Assembly (NCBI RefSeq): GCF_000733775.1
Contig: NZ_JPOE01000005.1
Location: 434,001 to 498,000 of the forward strand
Source: Thiomonas sp. FB-Cd
GTDB lineage: Bacteria; Pseudomonadota; Gammaproteobacteria; Burkholderiales; Burkholderiaceae_C
DNA: 64,000 nucleotides
Reading direction: 5' to 3'
The translations under genes were made by a program, and so were the position numbers. The notes beneath the pieces were generated by a model. The model was given only the letters and a program-made list of their open reading frames with translations. It was not told the origin of the DNA and did no database searches. Shown in pieces: positions 43,966 through 53,696 of the stretch (positions are counted from its first letter, which is position 1; each line of letters begins with the position of its first letter).

Positions 43966-45201
43966 TCAACGGGTGCCGAAAAACCAAGTGCACACCGCGA
44001 TCGACGCCACGATCCCGGCCAGGTCCGCCAGCAGCGCGCAGCCCACGGTGTGCCGCACCCGGCGGATGCCCACGGCGCCGTAATACACAGCCAGCACGTA
44101 GAACGTCGTCTCGGTGCTGCCCTGCATGGTGGCGGCGGTAAGAGCGGGGAAACTGTCGACTCCATAATGCTGCATCGTCTCGATGAGCATCGCGCGCGCG
44201 GCGCTTCCGGAAAGTGGCTTGACCAGCGCTGTGGGCAGTGCCGCGACGAAATCTGTATTGAGCCCCACGCCCTTCACTACCCAGCGGATGCCGTCAATCG
44301 CATAGCCCAGAGCCCCCGAGGCACGCAACACGCCAACGGCACACAGCATCGCCACGAGGTAGGGCAGCAAGTCACGCGCCACGTCGAATCCCTGCTTGGC
44401 ACCCTCGATAAAGGCCTCATAAACCGGTACGCGCTTAATGGCCCCGGCGAGCAAGAAGACAATGATGACGCCAAACAGCGCCAAGTTGCCAACCAACGAT
44501 GACGCGTTGGCAAGCGTCGCCGCCGATAGCGTGCCCAGAAACGCGAGCAGTCCTCCCAGCAGCAGCGCAACGGCAGCCATATAGGCCAGCGCCACCGGAT
44601 CCCAAAGCTTGAGGCGCTGCATAAAGGCCACGCTTAGAAGCCCCACCAGAGTGGAGGCGCTGGTGGCCAGCAGAATGGGCAGGAACACCAACGTCGGGTC
44701 GGCCGCCCCCTGCTGCGCACGGTACATGAAGATGCTTACTGGCAGCAGCGTCAGGGACGAGGCGTTGAGCACCAGGAAAAGGATCTGTGCATTGCTCGCC
44801 GTGTCGCTACTGGGATTGAGCGTTTGGAGCTCGCGCATTGCACGCAGCCCGACCGGTGTGGCGGCGTTGTCAAGACCGAGCACGTTGGCGGCAAAGTTCA
44901 GCGTGATGAGGCCGATAGCCGGATGGCCATCGGGAACCTCAGGCATCAGACGCCTGAACAGCGGCCCAAGCGCACGCGCAAGTGCGGTGACGAGTCCGGC
45001 CCGCTCGGCAATGCGCAGAAGCCCCATCCAAAGCGTGAGCGTGCCGAACAACAGCAGCATCACATCAACCGAAAGTTTCGCCATCGAGAAAAGGCTCCCA
45101 ACGATGGCCGCGAACACCGCCGGGTCGCCACCCAGCAACCAGCGGGCCAGAGCTGCCACCGCTGCCGCAAGAAAAAAGCCGAGCCAGAGACGGTTGAGCA
45201 T
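43966..45201 (-). CDS. Nucleoside-recognition (SpmA/SpmB-fused) membrane protein
   Basis: About 411 residues with around ten membrane segments. Two Gate/nucleoside-recognition domains are fused: the first has FGTLTLWMGLLRIAERAGLV and FAANVLGLDNAATPVGLRAM; the second has EGAKQGFDVARDLLPYLVAM and MQGSTETTFYVLAVYYGAVG. This is the SpmA-SpmB fusion seen in non-sporulating proteobacteria; the transported substance is unknown. The ATG at 45201 is preferred to a TTG at 45222. It is convergent with the hypothetical gene on the left. Confidence 0.9.
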   Translation of the reverse strand: MLNRLWLGFFLAAAVAALARWLLGGDPAVFAAIVGSLFSMAKLSVDVMLLLFGTLTLWMGLLRIAERAGLVTALARALGPLFRRLMPEVPDGHPAIGLITLNFAANVLGLDNAATPVGLRAMRELQTLNPSSDTASNAQILFLVLNASSLTLLPVSIFMYRAQQGAADPTLVFLPILLATSASTLVGLLSVAFMQRLKLWDPVALAYMAAVALLLGGLLAFLGTLSAATLANASSLVGNLALFGVIIVFLLAGAIKRVPVYEAFIEGAKQGFDVARDLLPYLVAMLCAVGVLRASGALGYAIDGIRWVVKGVGLNTDFVAALPTALVKPLSGSAARAMLIETMQHYGVDSFPALTAATMQGSTETTFYVLAVYYGAVGIRRVRHTVGCALLADLAGIVASIAVCTWFFGTR

Positions 45202-45552
45202 AAAGGGGCGCGTGCCGATCAAAACGGGTCACGCCATGGTAGAGCTTCGCACTGCGCGAGGGTACCGCGAGCACTGGCCAAGCATGAAGACGATCGCTCC
45301 CCCGAGATCCCTCGCGGCGACGCACCGAGCCGACGGCCGCTCTCGCCTCGCCTGCATCAGCTTGGGATCATCGCAACCACACGCGTGGCCCCGCGTGTAC
45401 CGCTTGCGCTCACCCGCTGGGGAGACCGAGGGGAAGCCTCAGCCCCGGGCCGATAACAGCCCGCCGCACCGATCCGCGACACCCCTGAAACGAAGGCTGC
45501 GTCCCACGCTGGCGAATGTTCCTTCTGGGTGTCGTCAATTGCCCTTTGCGGG
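45202..45552. other. Intergenic stretch, nothing recognised
   Basis: About 350 bp between two minus-strand genes; no frame reads as a protein and no strong promoter was picked out. Confidence 0.45.
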
Positions 45553-47586
45553 TTAGCGACGTATCGGCTTGCGCTTGGGCGCAGCAGGCTTGGTGCTCCC
45601 CGCACGAGTGCTCGCACGCAGGGTCGGCCGCCCCGATCCCGCCACGGGTTTTGCGCGTGTGGCGCCCTCGACCGGAAGGGCCTTTGAACCCTCCCCGACT
45701 GCGCTGAGCTTCAGCTGGTGGCCCAGCACCCAGGTTTTCTGGAGGGTCCGCATGACATCCCGAGGCATGCCCGCGGGCAGATCCACAAGGCTGTATTGGT
45801 CGCGAATGGCGATATTGCCAATATGCTTGTTATCCAGCCCGGCCTCGTTGGCGATGGCGCCCACCAAATTGCGTACTTCCACGCCATGCGCTCGACCCAC
45901 TTCCACGCGGTAGGTTTCGAAGGCCATCGCGCCAGGTATTGGCTTAGCTCGGCGTGGCGCAGGACGTGCGGCCCGGACATCGTCCGGCTCGTGCACCGCA
46001 TGCGCCTTCTCAAGACGTGCCTCGAGCACTCGCTGTTCCAGTTCGCCGAGTGCTGCGTCGGCAATGTCGGTGAGACCCCGAGGCTTGGCGCGCGCTGGTT
46101 TGGGCTCGCGCGTTGGAAACCTCACACGATCGTCTCCATGCACCTCGCGCTCGAAGCTCTTCGTGTGTTGCGCACGCGCCGCTGGGCCTGCAGAGCGCTC
46201 CCGGGCGCGGGCGCCCATGCCTTCGCTGCTCAGGGCAGATGTGGATTCCGAGCCGGGCGCAAGCAGAAGCGGCTTGCCACCTTGCACCATGCGGGCAAGC
46301 GCCGCAGCGATCTCGATCGCCGGAACGTCATGCTCCTGTTCATAGCGCTCGATCAAGCTCTGAAACTGTTCAAGCCCTTCTTGTTCGCGCGCCTCGGTAA
46401 TGCGATCCAGGAAACGGGCAATGCGCTTATTGTTGACATCCTGTGTGCTCGGCAACTGCATCGGAGTGATGGGCTGACGCGTTGCCCGCTCGATCGCGCT
46501 CAATAAATGCCGCTCGCGCGGCGTCACGAACAAGATGGCCTGCCCGCTGCGCCCGGCCCTTCCGGTGCGGCCAATGCGATGCACGTAGCTCTCCGTGTCT
46601 GTGGGAATGTCGTAATTCACCACATGGCTGATGCGATCCACATCCAATCCGCGCGCGGCCACGTCGGTGGCCACAAGAATGTCGATCTGCCCGTCCTTCA
46701 GGCGCTGCACGGTGCGCTCGCGCTGGGCCTGGAGAATATCGCCGTTGAGGGCCGCCGTCGAAAAACCGCGAGCCCCAAGCTTTTCGGCCAGTTCCTCGGT
46801 GGCCAGCTTGGTCCGGGCGAAAACGATCATGCCATCGAAGGTTTCGACCTCCAGAATGCGCGTGAGCGCGTCAAGCTTGTGCAGGCCGCTGACCATCCAA
46901 TAACGCTGCTGGACCTGTGTGGCGGTACTCGTTTTGGCCTTGATCGTGATTTCCGCAGGCGTGCGCAAATGGGTGCTGGCAATGCGCCGGATCGCCTGCG
47001 GCATGGTCGCCGAGAACAGGGCCACTTGGCGCGTTGGCGGGGTCCGCTTCAGGATGGATTCAACGTCGTCGATGAAACCCATGCGCAGCATTTCGTCCGC
47101 TTCATCCAACACCATATGCGCCAAACCATCGAGCTTGAGCGTGCCGCGCTCCAAGTGGTCGATGATGCGCCCGGGCGTGCCCACCACCACGTGTGCACCC
47201 CGCTTGAGCGCGGCCAGTTGCGGCACATAGCTCTGGCCGCCATAGATTGGCAGAACATGAAAGCCTGGAAGGTGCGTGGCGTAGCTGGAAAACGCCTCGG
47301 CCACCTGGATGGCAAGTTCACGCGTCGGTGCCAGCACCAGCGCCTGCGGGTACTTGCGGGCGACATCAATGCGAGCAAGGATTGGAAGAGCGAACGCCGC
47401 TGTCTTTCCGGTTCCGGTCTGGGCCTGGCCGACCAGATCGCGGCCTTCCAGGAGGATCGGTATCGTGGCTGCCTGGATGGGCGATGGCGTCTCGTAACCC
47501 ACGTCGCGGAGCGCCGCAAGGAGATACTCGGGGAGGCCCAAGTCGGCGAAGGATGCGGGCTGGCTTTCGGGTGCTGGGCTTGACAT
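45553..47586 (-). CDS. deaD: DEAD-box RNA helicase with DbpA RNA-binding domain (DeaD/CsdA type)
   Basis: About 677 residues. Helicase core: FADLGLPEYLLAALRDVGYE (Q motif region), AQTGTGKTAAFALPIL (motif I), VLDEADEMLRMGF (DEAD), LFSATMP, IVFARTKLATEELAEKL and HRIGRTGRAGRSGQAI. A basic Arg/Glu-rich linker follows, then a DbpA-type RNA-binding domain (YRVEVGRAHGVEVRNLVGAI and IGNIAIRDQYSLVDLP) and a Lys/Arg-rich tail. It unwinds structured RNA, important in cold and ribosome assembly. The ATG at 47586 is chosen; the extra N-terminal frame is not conserved. Divergent from the dehydrogenase gene. Confidence 0.95.
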   Translation of the reverse strand: MSSPAPESQPASFADLGLPEYLLAALRDVGYETPSPIQAATIPILLEGRDLVGQAQTGTGKTAAFALPILARIDVARKYPQALVLAPTRELAIQVAEAFSSYATHLPGFHVLPIYGGQSYVPQLAALKRGAHVVVGTPGRIIDHLERGTLKLDGLAHMVLDEADEMLRMGFIDDVESILKRTPPTRQVALFSATMPQAIRRIASTHLRTPAEITIKAKTSTATQVQQRYWMVSGLHKLDALTRILEVETFDGMIVFARTKLATEELAEKLGARGFSTAALNGDILQAQRERTVQRLKDGQIDILVATDVAARGLDVDRISHVVNYDIPTDTESYVHRIGRTGRAGRSGQAILFVTPRERHLLSAIERATRQPITPMQLPSTQDVNNKRIARFLDRITEAREQEGLEQFQSLIERYEQEHDVPAIEIAAALARMVQGGKPLLLAPGSESTSALSSEGMGARARERSAGPAARAQHTKSFEREVHGDDRVRFPTREPKPARAKPRGLTDIADAALGELEQRVLEARLEKAHAVHEPDDVRAARPAPRRAKPIPGAMAFETYRVEVGRAHGVEVRNLVGAIANEAGLDNKHIGNIAIRDQYSLVDLPAGMPRDVMRTLQKTWVLGHQLKLSAVGEGSKALPVEGATRAKPVAGSGRPTLRASTRAGSTKPAAPKRKPIRR

Positions 47587-47834
47587 GGCTATGATGAATT
47601 TGGAGTCGGTTTCACGTTCGGAAACCCGCTGTGATGGGAATTGGGCTATGCCCCTGCCGCAATTGTGCGCCAGACCCGGTTGCCGTTGAACCTGCCTGAC
47701 TGCGCTGGACCCTGCGTGGCCCCCAACCGCCCACTTTTTCCGCACAATAGCAGCTTATCGGCGCTTTGCATTGCCCTGAACGCACAAGCGCACCGTCCAC
47801 GTTTCGTATTTCCGCACGAATGCAAAGGCACACC

Positions 47835-49166
47835 ATGGACTCGCCATCTGTCTCCTCTTCGCTGCCTCGCGTCGTCATCGTTGGTGGCGGCGCGGGCGGG
47901 CTCGAACTCGCCACACGTTTGGGTAACACCCTGGGCCGGCACGGCCGTGCCGAAATTACGCTCATCGAGCGAGGACGCAGCCATCTTTGGAAGCCTCTGC
48001 TGCACCAGGCAGCCGCCGGAACACTGGACATTGACGACAACGAACTGAACTACCTTGCGCAGTCCACCTGGCATCATTTCAAGTACCGTCTGGGCGCAAT
48101 GGAAGGCCTGGACCGGGCGGGCCGGCGCGTGTTGGTTGCACCGACCCTGGACGATGACGGACGCGAGATTGTGCCCCGGCGCAGCTTCGACTACGACATT
48201 CTGGTCATCGCTGTGGGAAGCCAGAACAATGACTTTGGCACCCCTGGCGCCGCGGAATACGCCATCGCACTCGACACACCGGAAGACGCACGACGGTTTC
48301 ACAAGCGCCTCGTCAATGCCTGCATTGCGGCGAACACGCAGGATGGTCCGCTACGCCCGGAGCAGCTCAAAGTGGTCGCCATCGGCGCGGGCGCCACTGG
48401 CGTAGAACTGGTAGCCGAGCTCCACAATTCCACCCGGGTACTGGCCGCCTACGGGTTGGACCGCATCGATCCAGAGCGCGATGTCCGGCTGAGCCTGGTG
48501 GAGGCTGCCCCGCGTATCCTTCCGGCCTTGTCCGAGCGCCTGTCTGCGGCGGCGGCAGCTGAGCTTGCCAAGCTCGGGGTACAAATGCACACGGGCAAGC
48601 GCGTCACCGCAGTCACGGCAACCGGCGTGCACACGGCCGATGGAGACTTTCTGCCCGCCGAGCTGGTGGTATGGGCCGCGGGCGTCAAAGCCCCTGACTT
48701 CTTGCGCGATATCGATGGCCTGGAAACCAACCGCACCAACCAACTCATCGTATTGCCCACTTTGCAGACGACGCATGATGCCCGGATCTTTGCCATGGGC
48801 GACTGTGCAGCCTGCCCTTGGGAAGGGCATGCTGGCAACGTGCCCCCAAGAGCGCAGGCGGCGCACCAGCAGGCAAGTCTTCTCGTGCACCAGGTGCCTC
48901 GCCTATTAGCCGGCAAACCATTGCACGCTTTTCGTTACCGGGACTTTGGTTCGCTGGTTTCACTGGGCGAGCACAGCACTGTTGGAAGCCTCATGGGTGG
49001 ATTGTCCAAGGGCAGCATGTTCATTGAAGGCCACTTTGCCCGGTTCATCTACTGGTTGCTCTACCGCATGCATTTGCATGCGCTCCATGGTTTCTGGAAG
49101 ACGGTGTTTCTCACACTTGCGCGCATCATTTCGCGCACGACTGAGCCCAGGATCAAGTTGCACTAA
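47835..49166 (+). CDS. NDH-2-like NAD(P)H/quinone oxidoreductase
   Basis: About 443 residues. FAD motif VVIVGGGAGGLELATRLG at residue 12, NAD motif VVAIGAGATGVELVAELH near 180, and FAMGDCAACPWEG with the C-terminal FAD contact. A C-terminal region with hydrophobic amphipathic helices (FARFIYWLLYRMHLHALHG) suggests membrane attachment, as in type II NADH dehydrogenases. It oxidises NADH without proton pumping and passes electrons to quinone. ATG 47835 follows an AAAGGCAC site. Confidence 0.93.
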   Translation: MDSPSVSSSLPRVVIVGGGAGGLELATRLGNTLGRHGRAEITLIERGRSHLWKPLLHQAAAGTLDIDDNELNYLAQSTWHHFKYRLGAMEGLDRAGRRVLVAPTLDDDGREIVPRRSFDYDILVIAVGSQNNDFGTPGAAEYAIALDTPEDARRFHKRLVNACIAANTQDGPLRPEQLKVVAIGAGATGVELVAELHNSTRVLAAYGLDRIDPERDVRLSLVEAAPRILPALSERLSAAAAAELAKLGVQMHTGKRVTAVTATGVHTADGDFLPAELVVWAAGVKAPDFLRDIDGLETNRTNQLIVLPTLQTTHDARIFAMGDCAACPWEGHAGNVPPRAQAAHQQASLLVHQVPRLLAGKPLHAFRYRDFGSLVSLGEHSTVGSLMGGLSKGSMFIEGHFARFIYWLLYRMHLHALHGFWKTVFLTLARIISRTTEPRIKLH

Positions 49167-49169
49167 GCC

Positions 49170-49346
49170 GTGGCAACGGACGATTTTGCGCTTGAGCTCC
49201 TGGCGTCGACCCCCTTTGACGATGCCGAGCCGGACCCGATCTCGAATGGGCACGATGCACGCGACGGGCAAAAAAATGCCAAGCAGAAGCTTGGCCAAGG
49301 GGGGAGGAGACAACAACCGGCACGTGACCGGCGAGATCATTCTTAA
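49170..49346 (+). CDS. Possible 58-residue ORF, weak
   Basis: A GTG-started frame 3 bases after the dehydrogenase stop encodes an acidic then basic peptide (ATDDFALELLASTPFDDAE, then KNAKQKLGQGGRRQQ). It could be translated by coupling. No family was recognised, and it ends at the 3' end of the opposite gene. Confidence 0.3.
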   Translation: MATDDFALELLASTPFDDAEPDPISNGHDARDGQKNAKQKLGQGGRRQQPARDRRDHS

Positions 49347-49567
49347 TCTTTTTTCTCGCCTTCTTGTTTCGTCTTTTCCTGCGCTTTTTCGGGTGCGGAG
49401 GCACTGCTCTTGGCCCCCTGCTGAGCGACAGTTATGGCTTGTGCGGCAGTCTCGGCCGGCATCCCGGCGGCATGAGCCTGGCCCCACATCATGGAGGCAG
49501 CCAATAGCAGGGCGGCGCTCAGTCCAAATGCGAAAGTCCAGAGTTTCTTTGAGAAAGAAGGTTGCAT
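49343..49567 (-). CDS. Small exported Ala/Lys/Glu-rich protein
   Basis: A 74-residue precursor with a signal peptide (LWTFAFGLSAALLLAASMMW, cleavage after AHA) and a short mature part of Ala, Lys, Glu and Ser (AQQGAKSSASAPEKAQEKTK). No domain recognised. It lies 3' of the dehydrogenase gene and downstream of the GlrR-type regulator, in the same direction as the latter, 270 bp away. Confidence 0.65.
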   Translation of the reverse strand: MQPSFSKKLWTFAFGLSAALLLAASMMWGQAHAAGMPAETAAQAITVAQQGAKSSASAPEKAQEKTKQEGEKKD

Positions 49568-49839
49568 GGGTTCGTCCTTTATCTTGGGCTATCTGATCCA
49601 GGATTGGAGGGATGGATCTTCCTGCGGCACCCTATACAAGCACATTGCGTGCCAGCCTTCTTTTTTTTGCAAAATCAATAACTTATTGACCTCTATGCGA
49701 GCCAACTGGCGTTAGTGCATTGCGAGATGCCATTTGAGCTCTCTGAACGTCGCCTCAACCCGACGCTTTGCGCCGACATTTCGCAAGCGACTGTTTTTGC
49801 AGGTCTATTTTGTCGCTTTTGAACGACATCGATGGCTTG

Positions 49840-51189
49840 CTATTCGCTGGTCTTGAACAGCGCCGGTGAAAGTGCGTGCTTTTGCAACAGCCGGTAGAAC
49901 TCGGTACGGTTGCGCTGGGCAAGCCGCGCCGCCTCCGTGACCTGGCCGCCGGTCAGTTTCATCAGATTGACCAGATATTCACGCTCGAAACGGTCCTTGG
50001 CCTCTGCATAGCTCAGGATTTCCGTCGGCTTATTGCGCAGTGCGCGCGCCACGAGCGCCGCGGGAATGCGTACCGTGGTGCACAGCGCACAGCACTGCTC
50101 GACGACGTTCATCAACTGCCTGATGTTGCCTGGCCAGTCGGCGCGCATCAGCAGGTCCAGCGCCTCGGGCGCAAAGCCGACGATGCGACGTCCATGCTTG
50201 GGAGCCAGTTTTTCCACGAAGTGCTGCGCAAGCGGACCAATATCCTCGCGGCGTTCGCGCAAGGGGGGAATATGCAGGTTGACGACGTTGAGCCGGTAGT
50301 ACAAGTCTTCGCGGAATTGCTGCTGCCGGATGGCCTCTTCCAGATCGCGGTGCGTGGCCGAGACAATGCGCACGTCCACGGCGACGGATTGGCCGGAGCC
50401 CACTGGTCGAACCTCACGCTCCTGCAGCACACGCAGCAGCTTGGCCTGCAGCGCCAGCGGCATGTCTCCGATTTCGTCCAAAAAGACCGTACCGCCCTGC
50501 GCCGTCTGGAACAAGCCCTTGCGCGCCGAATCAGCCCCGGTGAAGGCTCCCTTGGCATGACCAAAGAGCTCGGATTCGAGCAGCGCCTCAGGAATGGCGG
50601 CGCAATTGATGGCTACGAACGGTCCGCGCCTCCGTGGACTCGCCTGGTGCACAGCGCTCGCCAGCATCTCCTTGCCCGTTCCCGACTCGCCCTGAATCAA
50701 CACACTGGCTTCGCTTGCCGCCACGAGCGCCACCTCGTCAAGCAGCGCGTTCATCAGCGGACTTGCGGTGACGATTTCTGGGAACCGCTGCTTCGCCGGC
50801 TTGCCCACCACGGGGCTACCGGTGCCGACCGCGCGCGCCAGCAAAGCAAGCAACTCGGAGGCTTCGAAGGGCTTGGTGAGGTAGCCAAAGACACCACTCT
50901 GGGCGGCTGCCACCGCGTCCGGAATGGTGCCGTGAGCGGTGAGAATGATGACGGGCAGTGACGGGTCTGTGGCGTGGATGCGCTCGAACAGCGCCATGCC
51001 GTCCATCCCCTGCATGCGCAGATCCGTGATGACAGCTCGTGGACGCGCCACAGCCAACCGAGCCAGCGCCTCCTCAGCACTGGCCACGGGCACAGGCTTG
51101 TAACCGGCCGACTGAAGCCGCATGCCCAGAAGGCGCAAAAGATCGGCGTCATCATCGACCACAAGAACGCTTGGGGCAGCCGTGCTCAT
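49840..51189 (-). CDS. glrR: Sigma-54-dependent response regulator, GlrR-like
   Basis: A 449-residue regulator. Receiver domain with the phospho-acceptor Asp-56 (VITDLRMQGMDG) and VLVVDDDADLL; AAA+ domain with GESGTGKEMLASAVHQ, the sigma-54 contact motif GAFTGA and FLDEIGDMPLALQAKLLRVL; Fis-type helix-turn-helix at the C-terminus (GGQVTEAARLAQRNRTEFYR). It should activate sigma-54 promoters when phosphorylated by the kinase two genes upstream. Operon order kinase, lipoprotein, regulator matches GlrK-QseG-GlrR. Confidence 0.95.
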   Translation of the reverse strand: MSTAAPSVLVVDDDADLLRLLGMRLQSAGYKPVPVASAEEALARLAVARPRAVITDLRMQGMDGMALFERIHATDPSLPVIILTAHGTIPDAVAAAQSGVFGYLTKPFEASELLALLARAVGTGSPVVGKPAKQRFPEIVTASPLMNALLDEVALVAASEASVLIQGESGTGKEMLASAVHQASPRRRGPFVAINCAAIPEALLESELFGHAKGAFTGADSARKGLFQTAQGGTVFLDEIGDMPLALQAKLLRVLQEREVRPVGSGQSVAVDVRIVSATHRDLEEAIRQQQFREDLYYRLNVVNLHIPPLRERREDIGPLAQHFVEKLAPKHGRRIVGFAPEALDLLMRADWPGNIRQLMNVVEQCCALCTTVRIPAALVARALRNKPTEILSYAEAKDRFEREYLVNLMKLTGGQVTEAARLAQRNRTEFYRLLQKHALSPALFKTSE

Positions 51190-51268
51190 GAGGCTTCGCG
51201 CTCAAGCCTGGGCGAAATCGCCCGGCCCGGATCCTGTTCGGAGGGCACTTTCTGGGCCCGAAAATCGC

Positions 51269-51892
51269 TCATTTCGTCTTTCCTGGCCTGCTTTGCGTTC
51301 GATCCTGCAATTCCACCTCCAAATTCTTGATCTGACCAATCTTGTCTTGAAGATCCGCCACCTGCTTGTTGGCGCGCGCGAGCTCCGTGCGCAACTGAGC
51401 CAACTCCAGGGTCTGCCGGCTCAGTCGCTGGATCACCCGAATAAACTGAATCGAGGCCGGGTCCTCGGTCTGCGCATCCAGCTTACGGAGCAAATCCTGT
51501 GCCTGAGTGGCCTCCTCAGTGGTGGGGGCAGCACGGGCTATCAGCAAATACGCCAATTTGAGCTTGTCGGCGGGAGTGCGCTGAGCACCGAGCGCCTGCA
51601 ATCGCTGCATTTCCGCATTGGCTGCAGGCTGCGATTCGACGGCAATTTTCCGCAAAGTGTCGCCAATCCACGCCATGCTTAACGGTTCGGGCTTGAAGAC
51701 GGACTGTAATGCCGTGATGGGCGAGGAAGTGGGCTGCGCTTTGGACGGCGCAGCGGGTACCGCGGCGCTTGCGTGCGGCGGATACGCGGCGTCAGGCCGG
51801 GCGGGCTGCTGCAATGGAGCGCAACCTGCCAGCGCGCCCAACGTGCTGACGAGCACAAGCCGCCTGAGCAGGAATTCGGTTGGATGTCTCAT
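51269..51892 (-). CDS. QseG-like outer-membrane lipoprotein
   Basis: A 207-residue lipoprotein with the lipobox LGALAGC (Cys-24). The mature part is Ala/Pro-rich and then helical (ADKLKLAYLLIARAAPTTEE, RTELARANKQVADLQDKIG, a coiled coil near the C-terminus). Its position between the kinase and the sigma-54 regulator matches QseG, which feeds a signal to the kinase at the envelope. Sequence similarity is modest; the assignment rests on gene order and lipobox. Confidence 0.82.
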   Translation of the reverse strand: MRHPTEFLLRRLVLVSTLGALAGCAPLQQPARPDAAYPPHASAAVPAAPSKAQPTSSPITALQSVFKPEPLSMAWIGDTLRKIAVESQPAANAEMQRLQALGAQRTPADKLKLAYLLIARAAPTTEEATQAQDLLRKLDAQTEDPASIQFIRVIQRLSRQTLELAQLRTELARANKQVADLQDKIGQIKNLEVELQDRTQSRPGKTK

Positions 51893-51925
51893 GACGCCTC
51901 GGTCAATAACATGTGCATCGGCCCC

Positions 51926-53503
51926 TCAGCTCTTGTCATCGGAGGGCTGTGTCGAAACCCAGTCGGAAGACGACTCGGGATCGCCCTCGAGTGCGCCGGC
52001 TGCTTCATTCTGGTCGGCATTCGCGGCACCCGCCACCGCATGCGCCTTGCTTTGCGCGGCACTCAGATCGGGGCGAAGCGGCAGGTGCACGCAAAAGCAA
52101 GCGCCACCATCCTCCTGGGTCCGACAAAGCTCAATGTCACCGCCATGCAATTGGGCATATTCCCGCGCAATGGCCAGGCCCAGACCACTACCGGGCGCGG
52201 CCGCGGGTGGCTGCCGGCTGCCCTGGAAAAAGGGCTTGAAGAGGTGAGCCCGATCCTCTTGGGCCACGCCCGGGCCTTGGTCGCACACAATCACCTCCAC
52301 CGCCTGCTTTGCGCCCCGCACTGTGATGGCAATGACGCCGTTCACAGGACTGAAACGCATGGCGTTGATCAGCAGGTTTTCAAACAGGGTATCGAGCTTT
52401 CCACGGTCGGCTTGTAAAAGGGGGGCGCTGCCCTCACGCTGCACGCGAAGCCGCTTGGCTCGCCGCGCCAAGTCATTGCGCAGCACGAGCGCGTCAAGAA
52501 GCGCAGCCAGATCCACTCCCCCCGAGACCAGCGGATCAAGCTGTCGCTGTGCACGGCTGTAGCCGATGAGGTTCTCGATTCGCTGCTGAAGGTCCCGTGC
52601 GTTACCGCGCATGATTTGTGTAATTTCGCGCTGCTGCGCGGTCAGCTTTCCGCCCACGCCGTCGGCCAGCAGCTCCACGCCCTCGCGCAGAGATGCCAGC
52701 GGCGTCTTGAGCTCGTGCGAAACGTGGCGCAGGAAGCGCAGCTTCTGCTCATCCAGCTCGCGCAGGCGCAGGCGCAGCCAGTCAAGCTGCTGACCGAGAA
52801 ATACAAGATCGACTGGGCCCTGCACGCGTGGCTGAGGCTGCAGGTCGCCAGCACCCAGCCGGCGAATGGCCTGGTCAATCTGCCGCACCGGACGTGACAA
52901 CAACCAGGAAAAGAGTGCCGCAATCAAAACGGACAAGAGGACGGCGGCTGCCGCCTGACTGAGTAATACCGTGCGCAAGGTCTGGGCCCGGCGCGTGAGC
53001 GCGGCAACTTGGCTGTCCACCATGGCGTTGCCTGCTACCGTCACCTGATCGGCCAGGCGACTCAAGGCCGCAAATTCCGTCGCGAAGGAATCGAAACGCC
53101 GCAGACCGACATTGGTGGGGTCGTTCAATTGCGAATACAAGACCTTTTCCCTCTGGTCTATCGTATTGATCCGACTGCTGTTGGAAGGACCAAACGGCAA
53201 TGCGCGTAGCGTCTGCAGCGCATGATCGACGGCCTCGTGCGCATCACGCATACCTGCACGCAATTGCGGATCCTGCAACACATAAAACTGGCCTGCTGCG
53301 CGCTGCAGTGTGGAGATGTCTTCGGCGAGTTGCCGTGTGGTGCGCGTCACCTGCACGGTAATCGCGATAGCTGAGCGCGTCTGTGCCGCCAAGCGCTCCT
53401 GAACGTAGGCGGTATAGCCCATGCCCAGCAAAAGCGGCAGCGTGACGAGCGCAAAACCCACCAGAAGCAGGCTGGAAAAGGAGCGCGGATAGGGCAGACG
53501 CAT
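51926..53503 (-). CDS. glrK: Sensor histidine kinase, GlrK-like
   Basis: A 525-residue kinase. TM1 is about residues 11-33 and TM2 about 181-203 (LLSQAAAAVLLSVLIAALFS), with a periplasmic sensor between, then a HAMP-like segment. The phospho-acceptor His-263 is in FLRHVSHELKTPLASLREG; the ATPase domain has the N box (FENLLINAMRFSP), CDQGPGV (G1) and GSGLGLAIAREYAQLHGG (G2). It is the first gene of the three-gene operon. A polar Ala/Glu-rich C-terminal tail of about 40 residues is an extension of the usual kinase. Confidence 0.94.
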   Translation of the reverse strand: MRLPYPRSFSSLLLVGFALVTLPLLLGMGYTAYVQERLAAQTRSAIAITVQVTRTTRQLAEDISTLQRAAGQFYVLQDPQLRAGMRDAHEAVDHALQTLRALPFGPSNSSRINTIDQREKVLYSQLNDPTNVGLRRFDSFATEFAALSRLADQVTVAGNAMVDSQVAALTRRAQTLRTVLLSQAAAAVLLSVLIAALFSWLLSRPVRQIDQAIRRLGAGDLQPQPRVQGPVDLVFLGQQLDWLRLRLRELDEQKLRFLRHVSHELKTPLASLREGVELLADGVGGKLTAQQREITQIMRGNARDLQQRIENLIGYSRAQRQLDPLVSGGVDLAALLDALVLRNDLARRAKRLRVQREGSAPLLQADRGKLDTLFENLLINAMRFSPVNGVIAITVRGAKQAVEVIVCDQGPGVAQEDRAHLFKPFFQGSRQPPAAAPGSGLGLAIAREYAQLHGGDIELCRTQEDGGACFCVHLPLRPDLSAAQSKAHAVAGAANADQNEAAGALEGDPESSSDWVSTQPSDDKS

Positions 53504-53649
53504 GGCAGCTGAATGGCGCGAGAAAGACGCAAATCGAAACTCGCCGCATTATGCTGCCACGTGGCGACGCAAGTTTGCATGCGTCAGATTGGCGTGCAGC
53601 ACTGCATCCAGCCGTTGCTCGTTCCCACCTTCCGCCTCAGGACGCGACC

Positions 53650-53678
53650 CTCCTGCCCGCCTGGTGTGCGGGCAGGAG
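53650..53678. terminator. Strong stem-loop between rlmJ and the kinase operon
   Basis: CTCCTGCCCGC (53650-53660) pairs perfectly with GCGGGCAGGAG (53668-53678) around a 7-base loop. It lies 3' of rlmJ on the minus strand. No clear T-run follows, so it may terminate weakly or protect the 3' end. Confidence 0.5.
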
Positions 53679-53696
53679 TTGGCCCACACGCAACGA

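Noticed and set aside
46507-47583. 358-residue plus-strand frame
   Set aside because: Antisense to the DEAD-box helicase gene; no recognised motif.
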